NCBI RefSeq assembly: GCF_963678635.1
Contig: NC_087062.1
Coordinates: 8,360,193-8,424,192 of the forward strand
Reading direction: 5' to 3'
Length of the DNA: 64,000 nucleotides
DNA from: Symsagittifera roscoffensis
Taxonomy: Eukaryota > Xenacoelomorpha > Acoela > Convolutidae
The notes below the pieces were generated by a model. It saw only the letters and a list, made by a program, of their open reading frames with translations. It did not search any database and was not told where the DNA came from. Below, in pieces: positions 57,565 through 64,000 of the stretch. A program made the translations under genes and the position numbers. Within the stretch, counting starts at the first letter, position 1; each line of letters opens with the position of its first letter.

Positions 57565-59370
57565 TTAGTCGTCGGGGAAAAAACCGTGGGGGAAGATGTC
57601 GTGAATTAGTTCTGAAGTTGTTAGTAGTTTAGCTAAGATGCGGATGATATTTTTAGTTTGAAGCAGTGGCCAAAGCAATTGAAGTGCCTTGATAGTGGTT
57701 AGTTCTTCAGTGCCAACTGCAAACTCATAAGGTGTGTTTTGGATTAAGTTATATAATTTGTGATTGAATTTAGTGTTGTGGATGAATTCTAAAATTGGGA
57801 TTTCTATGGGTTGTACAAACTCGTGCGGGATAAGGAAGGGTCGGGATTCTTCGGCGTTGAAGGTCTTGGTGATGGGACAGAAGATGTACATTTGGGTTAT
57901 GGGGTCATAATTACGAAGAATACCATGGAGGTTAGTGTCTTTAATACAATATGTGAAATTTAGGAAAAATGGTGAAGTGTATTTGGAATTAATGAATTGA
58001 AAACGATGGTGTGGTTGTCTAGAGGGTGTGTGTAGGTCAAAGTGATTTTGGATGAAGCGATAATAACTATATGTGTGGGTTTGTTTAGTGCGCAACATAA
58101 TATCGTGTGAGCAGTGTAAATCTCTTTCGTGTGGTGCAAGGAAATGAAAGGTTAGTGAAAATATTTGGAAGCGTTCTTTAAAACTTTCGTATGCTTGTGT
58201 GTCTGTTAGTGCTTCTGAAATAATGTGATCAAACTTTCGGTCGAAGATGTTTAGTGTGAATGTATATGGTGTCTTGATGAAAAATTTCTCGGTAATTTGT
58301 GGATTAGCGAAGCGATCGTCGTCTAAGAATTGATCTTGGTTAGCTCTGATGATGTTGTGATCATAGTATTCGAGTGTATATTCGTTAGCTCTAGGTGCAG
58401 TGTGTGTTTTTAGTGATTTTTTATATCCAACGTAAGTAAATTGTCTAGGTATTAGTGGTGTAGTGAGTCGATATAGCATGTCCGTATTTCGCTCTATATC
58501 GATGTGAGTGTTAGATAAAGGTAAGCAAAGAGGGTTAGTGAAATGATAATATGAGGTCCAAGAGAGAGTAGGCATTAAAACGTATTCATCTACGAAGTTG
58601 CGTGTTTCGTTAGTGTCGTGGGGGGTGTTTAAGGTGTATTGTGGGAATGAGGGTAAGGTTATGGCTAAAAATTCCTTTGTGTTAGTATGCTTGGGGTGGT
58701 TGATGTATTCACGGGCTGTTCCTGGTTTTGCTGGGAAAGGATGGTTGGGGAACTTTCTTTTAAAAGTGCGGTAAGCTCTATTAGTGTTGAGTGAAGATTC
58801 AGTTGATGTGGATGATGGTGCTAATGATTCAGTATAAGTTGAAGAGGGTGTAGGGGTAGGGGGGTTGGATGAATTTATTGTGGAGGAGATTTGGTTTATG
58901 GTTGGGGTATTAAGGTGGTAGGGTTGTTGTTGAGGGGTAATAAAATTATCTAGCTCTGGGGAGATTCGGGGGGTGTCTGGAGAATGAGATGATTGGTCAG
59001 AATGGTATGAGGAATAGGTTGGGGTAACTTGGGAAGCATAAGAGGGTGTGGGAGTAATTGGGTCAGGGTTATTGGATAATATGGGTTGAAAAGGGGGTTG
59101 AGAAAAATTAGAAGAGTTATGAAAATTATTGGATGGGGATGGTTCTGAGTCGGCGAATTCATCGGGGGTTTCAATATTCGGGTTATTTAGCTGTGAGATG
59201 GAGTATAAAACTGAGATGTGTGAATTAGTGTCGGAATTCATGCCTGATGTTACATTACTAGATGGAAAATCGGGTGGCGGAAAAGCAAAAAGTGGTATTA
59301 TTGGGATTGGAGAGGTAAGATTGGTTGGGTGGGAATTTGATCGGTGTAGTGATCCAAGTTGGCGGCTCAT
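57565..59370 (-). CDS. 601-residue orphan protein of the virus-like element
   Basis: Intact frame from ATG to TAG. The start lies only 6 nt after the stop of the preceding frame and has A at -3. Residues 1 to about 195 are low-complexity, rich in Ser, Thr, Pro and Asn, with no hydrophobic signal. A basic patch (RTFKRKFPNHPFPAKPG) leads into a folded-looking region of about 400 residues that is rich in aromatics and His and poor in Cys. It contains strings such as DDDRFANPQITEKFF and ERFQIFSLTFHFLAP. There is no transmembrane segment. I do not recognise the family. The position just after a glycoprotein gene and the tail-plus-domain layout would suit a matrix, capsid or phosphoprotein-like structural protein, but that is inference only. 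Confidence 0.8.
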   Translation of the reverse strand: MSRQLGSLHRSNSHPTNLTSPIPIIPLFAFPPPDFPSSNVTSGMNSDTNSHISVLYSISQLNNPNIETPDEFADSEPSPSNNFHNSSNFSQPPFQPILSNNPDPITPTPSYASQVTPTYSSYHSDQSSHSPDTPRISPELDNFITPQQQPYHLNTPTINQISSTINSSNPPTPTPSSTYTESLAPSSTSTESSLNTNRAYRTFKRKFPNHPFPAKPGTAREYINHPKHTNTKEFLAITLPSFPQYTLNTPHDTNETRNFVDEYVLMPTLSWTSYYHFTNPLCLPLSNTHIDIERNTDMLYRLTTPLIPRQFTYVGYKKSLKTHTAPRANEYTLEYYDHNIIRANQDQFLDDDRFANPQITEKFFIKTPYTFTLNIFDRKFDHIISEALTDTQAYESFKERFQIFSLTFHFLAPHERDLHCSHDIMLRTKQTHTYSYYRFIQNHFDLHTPSRQPHHRFQFINSKYTSPFFLNFTYCIKDTNLHGILRNYDPITQMYIFCPITKTFNAEESRPFLIPHEFVQPIEIPILEFIHNTKFNHKLYNLIQNTPYEFAVGTEELTTIKALQLLWPLLQTKNIIRILAKLLTTSELIHDIFPHGFFPDD

Positions 59371-59376
59371 CGTGGG

Positions 59377-60396
59377 CTAAAAAAAATGATTATTTTGAGA
59401 CTGAAAAGCGGTGGTATGGGGTTGTTCAATAATTTGTTCATAAGTATTATCATCTTGTGACTGGTGTGTCATTATATGTTGAATGGGACTTTGTGATGTG
59501 GTGAGTCGAAAATTTGGATTATGTGTGATGGCTAAGTTTCGAAAATTTCGTGGGACTAGGGATAGTGGATGGTTATTTGGTAGGGCTGGTAATTGTGGTG
59601 CCGTTGGCGTTATGTCTACATTGTTATGTTCTTCGTCGTATGTATTTTGTCGTGTTGTTATTTTTGTGTTATATTCTTTTATTTGTGCGTCTAAAAGAAT
59701 TTTGTTTATAGATGTAGAAAAGATTCCAAAAAATCCTGCAAATAGTATGCGTGCTACACTTGCTTGTCTGTTTACTTGTGTGTGTATAGCACATGTGTTG
59801 TAGATTCCTTTTAAAAGTGAGAAAAGAAATCCAATAAAGTTAAACATTGCGTATAAAATAGTCAATTTTTCTAAGATGTAGTAGGGCCATCCTAGAAAAT
59901 CGAGGATCTCATTTTTGAGTGTAACAAAGCTAAAAATGTTAATTGGTGATATATCTTGGGGACGGTATTTTTCACCGTTTAGATATATGTAATCTTTAAT
60001 GTCCTTAAAATATCCGCTATAGTCTTGCGTGTAGATATCGGCAAATCCTGCGGTTTCTGCAAGTTTGCGTAAATTTTGGTCTGTTGATTGTCTTTGTATA
60101 GTGTCCATTTGTGTTAATAATTCTTGGAATTGTTGTGTTCTAATGTGATGTTGAATATCTGATTTTGAATAGATTCCTATTGATTGTAAGTCTATATTTG
60201 GGTTTCGAGCAATAGCGCGAATGCTTTCTGGTGAAAATTTTTTGAGTGATTGCATTAATGTGGGATATGGTGTGAGAAGATAATATTTATTTTCATCAGG
60301 GTTTAGTTGTACTACATTGTGGCTGTTTTCTGATCCTATGGGACTGCGGTATCCCAGAAATAGGTTCTTCGTGAAAGTGTATCCACGAAATGTACT
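59377..60396 (-). pseudogene. Glycoprotein, membrane-anchor and tail part (frameshifted from the ectodomain)
   Basis: An ATG-initiated frame of 292 codons runs 60255-59377, but the same frame is open back to 60396, overlapping the end of the ectodomain frame, so this is most likely the 3' part of one gene rather than a new gene. Residues (from the ATG) about 127-149 form a strong transmembrane segment (YAMFNFIGFLFSLLKG) and about 168-184 a second hydrophobic stretch. The remaining tail of about 110 residues contains PTAP at 217-220, a motif that in known enveloped viruses recruits the TSG101/ESCRT budding machinery, and a Y-E-Q-I endocytosis-type motif near the end. The break is described, not repaired, here. 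Confidence 0.72.
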
Positions 60397-61985
60397 TTAT
60401 TCTTATAAAAGATAGGGATTCTTTTATAACATCGTTTATCTTCAAAAACGTATAGTGGTGATACTTTTTTAGTACAAGTATAAAACCATAAGATGTTTCC
60501 TTCATAGTCTAAAAAATTTGATCTATTTCCAGATAATAAGTATCCTGCATAGGGTATTTTTAATACTGCTAGTGCAAGTGATTGTAATATTTGTGTTCGT
60601 TCTAATTCGCATAATTGGTGTAGTGTTTCTAATTCGGAGAGTGACATTTCTTGAAAAATTCGGCTAATTGTATAATCTAGTTTCATATCTAAATGAATAT
60701 CATAGTGGATATTACCGAAATATGTAGTATTCATTAGTGATAATTCTTGTAAGCGTGTGCTTCTGGTGTCCTGAGGTTTTAGATGTCCACCAGGTTGTCC
60801 GTTGCTTTTTTGAAAATTAACTGGTATATAGGATGTTCCTTCGTTTAAAGGATGACCTGTGGCATATGGGTCGATTTTTATTTTTCCAGTGGTCATGTCG
60901 AATCCTTTTTCGTATTCAACTAATATTTCAGAGTATTGTGTTCTGTGAAGTGGATTCCTGTATTTACATGCAAGTTCTGTTTCTTGATATATTTGAAAAC
61001 GTGTCAATTTGTTTTCTATATTGTCTATGTTTCTAAAATTAGAACTTAGTTTTCGTGATGGATGGACTTGTTCATATGGAATTGATTGTATAAAATATTT
61101 TTCGTGAAATTTTATCATACGAGCGTGTATTTTTGCTACTTGAAATGTTGTACATGTATCTTCGGGGAACCAAACAATTGTTGCTTGTGTTCTCGTTGTA
61201 GGGTCGCAATAACCTTGATCATTTTTACAAGGTAATCGGATTCCTTGATAGATCATTGTATTATCTGATAAATCTCGTGTTAGTTGTATTTTTTCGAGTT
61301 GTATTTTCCAATCGAAAAACATTATTTCTTGGTATCCTTTATTTTTTGTGTCTGCTTTGCAGTTTGATGGGTCATTTATACCAATGTGTGGTATCCAATG
61401 TTTATCGTGTAGGTCATAGGTTAATCGTCCGTGTGCGCCGTTATACGGGTATTTTTCGTCTAGTTTTATATGTCCTTGGTGTCTTTCAAGTTGTGATTGA
61501 TGTACAGAGTCTGAAAAAACTTGAAAATTAACTAATTTTCTTTGGGAGTTTTTATTTTGTGTGATGTTTAGTCTTAGTAATTCATTTTTACAATCGTCGG
61601 GATTGAGATGTAAAAGACGTTCTATATTACTTTGATAGAATGATTCATGGTCAAGTCGGTTTTTGTTTCCATTCGAGACTTGTGAACAATGTACTTTCTT
61701 TTCGGAAAATGTTGCTGTGAATTTATAACCTGTAACTGTTGTTGCTCGGGCTTTTGAATAGAGTGTTGCTATTACATCTGTGGTTTCTATAGCTTGTGGT
61801 TCTGTTTCACATTGTGATACTTGATTTATTGCATATTTATGTAGTGTTTTTTGTTCATTTTCTTCACAATCGTAATGTGTTACTAGTAAATCTTGTGGTC
61901 CTGTACGAGGAGAAGGGTTTATGTTTTGATTTGAGATTACTAGAAAAGGGAGTTGGAGAAAAATTAATAATTTTAGAATATACAT
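60336..61985 (-). pseudogene. Glycoprotein ectodomain, chuvirus/BEL-Pao envelope-like
   Basis: 549 codons from ATG. It begins with a clear signal peptide (YILKLLIFLQLPFLVIS, cleavage near residue 19). Cys at 40, 59, 100 and 132, Asn-glycosylation sites (N-I-T at 140, N-T-T, N-R-S) and no internal membrane segment mark a secreted-side ectodomain. The pattern YDCEE near the start, a helical C-x-L-x-x-x-x-I-L-x-x-L stretch late in the protein, and paired Cys before the end recall the class III-like glycoproteins of chuviruses and of envelopes captured by BEL/Pao elements. I infer this from pattern, not from a search. The frame stops at 60336 while a -1 frame, open from 60396, continues with the anchor and tail. 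No slippery heptamer is present, so a single-base deletion or assembly error is more likely than programmed shifting. The start lies 13 nt inside the end of the preceding frame. Confidence 0.72.
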
Positions 61986-63163
61986 GTGTATGATAATCCT
62001 GAGTATGGATTATAAAATGTAATGTAGCCAATTGTGTTTTTGGTATATCTGTCGTATTTGTATATTACTTCAGTAGTTATAAACGGTGGTGGTAGTGATT
62101 GAGCTGTTATGTTAGGTGGATTTAATGGGTAGGGATGTTGGGTAATATTATTTAACTTAACTGTGATTTCAAACTTTAATTGTAAACTGTTTTGTTGGAG
62201 TATTTGAATATTGTGATCACGGATATCGTTGTGAATATCTTGGCGATATTGTAATCTATTAAGTGCCCAGTTATGAAGGCGGTTACTTTCTTGATGTTGT
62301 CCAAATAGTGGTGGAGGTGCTGTGAATGTATTCCAATCTAGTCTTAAAGGAATATTTATTGATGATTGTTCTCGATATCTGGCGTCGAGATTATTTGGAA
62401 AGTTTAAGTTAAAGGGTGGTGGTGAAAACTGGCTTATTGATGGTGTTGATGGTAGTGATAATGTTTCTGGTAGTGATGAGGATGTTGTTGTATCCGTAGA
62501 AATATCTATGGGGTCATTGACTAAATTTGGTTCACCTTGTGTAAATGAATGTGTAGTCCAATATGGTAGTCGCGATGCCTGGTTTGGGGGGTTAAAGGGA
62601 TTTTCACGTATTTGCTCAGATGTTGGTGTTGAACCTAAGTAATCTGATGGTAGGCTTGAGGTGCTACGTTGTGAAAGAAGCGTAGGGGTTTCTGGTAATA
62701 TACCAATGGGGTTTTCTGGAGTGTTTTGTGATGGGGATTGAGGTATATCAAAATGAACTCGGGGAGTTTGAAGATTTCTGTTTCGTCGAGGATGTATAAT
62801 TTGTCTATTTATTTCGACTGTATTTTGGTTTTGACTAGAATTTCTTATTCTACTTAGTTCTTGTGGTAGTGTTGGATATAGGTTATATGTTGGTTCGCTT
62901 AAAGGTGCTTGTCGTTGAACTGGTTCTAGTGGTTCTGATAAACGAGTATGTCGTTCTTCAAAAGTGTATGGATTGTCTTGAAAAGTAATTCGTGTAGATG
63001 TTTGAGGATTTTGAGTAATTGAAGGTGGTGTTTGGTTATCTTGGGATGATGTCGGTGAAGACTGATTCTGTGACTGTTGGGTAGCAATTTTTGATGGTTT
63101 TTTTTTAATTATTACTTTAGTGAGAAATTTTGTGTTTATTATAATATTCTTCCAAAAAAAGAA
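61973..63163 (-). CDS. Methionine-free 396-codon open frame, Pro/Ser/Gln-rich
   Basis: Open from just after a TAA at 63164-63166 to TAA at 61973. It contains no Met codon at all, so ATG-based gene finding misses it. The composition is rich in Pro, Ser, Thr, Gln and Asn through most of its length, with PPP strings (FSPPPFN, APPPLFG, LPPPFIT). The last 110 residues look more ordered. The codon style equals that of its neighbours. It overlaps the 62-residue frame upstream in the +1 (or -2) register and ends 13 nt inside the glycoprotein start. It could be reached by +1/-2 ribosomal shifting from the 62-residue frame near its T7 run, by a non-ATG start, by splicing, or the T7/A9 runs may hide an indel. 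Function unknown. Confidence 0.65.
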   Translation of the reverse strand, partial: FFFWKNIIINTKFLTKVIIKKKPSKIATQQSQNQSSPTSSQDNQTPPSITQNPQTSTRITFQDNPYTFEERHTRLSEPLEPVQRQAPLSEPTYNLYPTLPQELSRIRNSSQNQNTVEINRQIIHPRRNRNLQTPRVHFDIPQSPSQNTPENPIGILPETPTLLSQRSTSSLPSDYLGSTPTSEQIRENPFNPPNQASRLPYWTTHSFTQGEPNLVNDPIDISTDTTTSSSLPETLSLPSTPSISQFSPPPFNLNFPNNLDARYREQSSINIPLRLDWNTFTAPPPLFGQHQESNRLHNWALNRLQYRQDIHNDIRDHNIQILQQNSLQLKFEITVKLNNITQHPYPLNPPNITAQSLPPPFITTEVIYKYDRYTKNTIGYITFYNPYSGLSYTCIF

Positions 63164-63305
63164 TTAGAAGGATTGTTGCTAGGGCAAATGTGAGGATTGC
63201 TTTCTTTATACATTTACATATTGTCAAAATGAGGGATGATAAGAATGCTATGAAAATTACAAACAATAAAAAAATATCGGTTCTACTGAAAATTGTTCGT
63301 ATCAT
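63117..63305 (-). CDS. Small hydrophobic protein, 62 residues
   Basis: ATG to TAA frame with two probable membrane segments (FLLFVIFIAFLSSLIL and ALATILLILF) separated by a short basic, Cys-containing loop (CKCIKK). The start codon overlaps the stop of the preceding 76-residue frame as ATGA, an arrangement used for termination-reinitiation in compact genomes. Small membrane proteins of this kind are often viroporin-like in viruses, but nothing in the sequence proves it. Confidence 0.55.
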   Translation of the reverse strand: MIRTIFSRTDIFLLFVIFIAFLSSLILTICKCIKKAILTFALATILLILFLEEYYNKHKISH

Positions 63306-63532
63306 TTAGACAAGTTATATGACTCGTACCTGTGGATGTAATCAAGGGTTTTGGAAAGTTGGAGGAATAGTTCGAGTATAGTGTAGAAAATTAAAAAAAT
63401 GTTACAAAAAATGATTAGGATTATTAGAAAAGATTCAAGTATATCAAAAAGAAATATTATAAAGATTTCAAGTATTGAAAAAAAATGTTTAAAATTTATA
63501 AGTATTTGAGCAACTGTTTGAGAGAAGAGCAT
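63302..63532 (-). CDS. Small hydrophobic protein, 76 residues
   Basis: Frame from an ATG that overlaps a preceding stop (TAAATG). It is very rich in Ile, Leu and Phe with one or two membrane segments in residues 20-60 (LEIFIIFLFDILESFLIILI). The C-terminal tail (DYIHRYESYNLSK) is polar. It joins the 62-residue frame by the four-base ATGA overlap. No family recognised. T/A-rich DNA can give such hydrophobic frames by chance, but the two successive stop-start overlaps argue for a real gene. Confidence 0.5.
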   Translation of the reverse strand: MLFSQTVAQILINFKHFFSILEIFIIFLFDILESFLIILIIFCNIFLIFYTILELFLQLSKTLDYIHRYESYNLSK

Positions 63533-63720
63533 TTAAGAAATGATCTCTTGGTCGAATATTTTTTGCTGTTTGAGGCGATTTTCTAGTGTGGTCGAATTAT
63601 TTATTAGTTTTTTGACAAGTGGGTTGAGTTTTGTAAAAAATTGTTGGGGGCAATTTTCATGGTGACTGGGAGGTCGTCTTTTTCTTTATTTTTGTTTGTC
63701 AAATGATCCGGGGTATGGTG
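63533..63720 (-). other. Short open stretch before the small hydrophobic genes
   Basis: Fifty codons without ATG (63533-63685), basic at the start (RKRRPPSHH) and ending at the TAA that overlaps the next ATG. It may be the end of an upstream spliced or shifted frame, or chance. Confidence 0.25.
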
Positions 63721-64000
63721 AGATTTTTATACTTTAGGCTAATTAAAATCTTCATTTTGTTACTTTAGGCTAAGTTATCAAATTTGTTTTGGGGGTATTC
63801 GTGGTCTGAGTTGGGGAAATATTGTTGATCTTTGGGTTATTAGATAAGGGAGGGGTACGGTATTATGGTGATATTTATTTTAGTTGTCAAATTGGAGTGA
63901 TTTGCTTATTTTTGACCTGGAGGTTGTAAAGTTATAGTTAGAGATGTGCCTGGAGTTCTAGATTATTCGTCTAATTGATCTTAGTTTGAGTTAGAGAAAG
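63721..64000 (-). other. Non-coding stretch with a repeated TTAGCCTAAAGT word
   Basis: All three minus-strand frames have stops here. The word TTAGCCTAAAGT occurs twice, about 30 bp apart (around 63732 and 63762), directly upstream of the gene cluster. It is a possible transcription-control repeat, though unproven. Confidence 0.3.

Larger units (their letters stand above)
55546..64000 (-). mobile_element. Virus-like integrated element with glycoprotein gene (partial)
   Basis: From about 55546 rightward the base composition changes at once: the plus strand is G/T-rich and the minus strand A/C-rich with little G. All long open frames are on the minus strand, without introns and almost touching. 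In order they are two small hydrophobic proteins, a methionine-free Pro/Ser/Gln-rich frame, an envelope-like glycoprotein and a 601-residue orphan. The left edge abuts a broken Tc1 transposase. The right edge is outside the window. No polymerase, gag or integrase is seen. It could be the env end of a BEL/Pao-type retroelement or an integrated virus of another kind. Confidence 0.6.

Noticed and set aside
60340-60396. Programmed -1 frameshift joining the glycoprotein frames
   Set aside because: No X-XXY-YYZ slippery heptamer lies in the overlap, so a deletion or sequencing error is simpler.
60336-60505. A third-frame 69-codon minus-strand ORF across the glycoprotein break
   Set aside because: It overlaps both better-supported frames, has no domain, and is explained as a shadow.
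59129-62642. Plus-strand frames of 67-106 codons opposite the virus-like genes
   Set aside because: They are antisense to long minus-strand frames with signal peptide or membrane features and carry no domain of their own.

Overview
The window is nuclear DNA from an invertebrate animal. It is AT-rich, has long introns with GT-AG (and one GC-AG) boundaries, and is crowded with satellites, degenerate LINEs, small repeat families and virus-like DNA. The species cannot be named from the sequence.

The main host gene is on the minus strand between 50657 and 19751. Eighteen exons can be joined with matching phases (one contains an unresolved frame change). They encode the DH (RhoGEF catalytic) domain, the PH domain, an acidic linker and the C-terminal beta-propeller of an ARHGEF17/ARHGEF10-type Rho guanine nucleotide exchange factor. 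The 5' part of the gene lies beyond 50657. Its introns are loaded with repeats. A second host gene on the plus strand contributes only its last coding exon (7310-7513).

Layout: 1-3296 satellite of 65- and 82-bp units; 4148-6298 a 1.08-kb tandem duplication; 7310-7513 terminal exon; 8250-12250 decayed LINE with PHD-finger ORF1 and endonuclease/RT ORF2; 13775-15356 two copies of a roughly 0.55-kb hairpin-rich repeat family seen eight times in the window; 16571-19200 a GC-richer non-coding block with a 476-bp tandem duplication; 19751-50657 RhoGEF gene; 49203-49402 assembly gap; 53387-53785 a foldback element with iterated termini; 54880-55545 a broken Tc1/mariner transposase; 55546-64000 a virus-like cassette read on the minus strand.

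The most unusual part is the right-hand cassette. It is intronless and packed like a virus or operon: two small hydrophobic proteins joined by an ATGA overlap, a 396-codon open frame with no methionine, a signal-peptide glycoprotein resembling chuvirus/BEL-Pao class III envelopes (broken by one frameshift), and a 601-residue orphan protein starting 6 nt after the glycoprotein frame. No gag, polymerase or integrase is present inside the window, so whether this is the 3' part of an env-bearing LTR element or an integrated virus is open.
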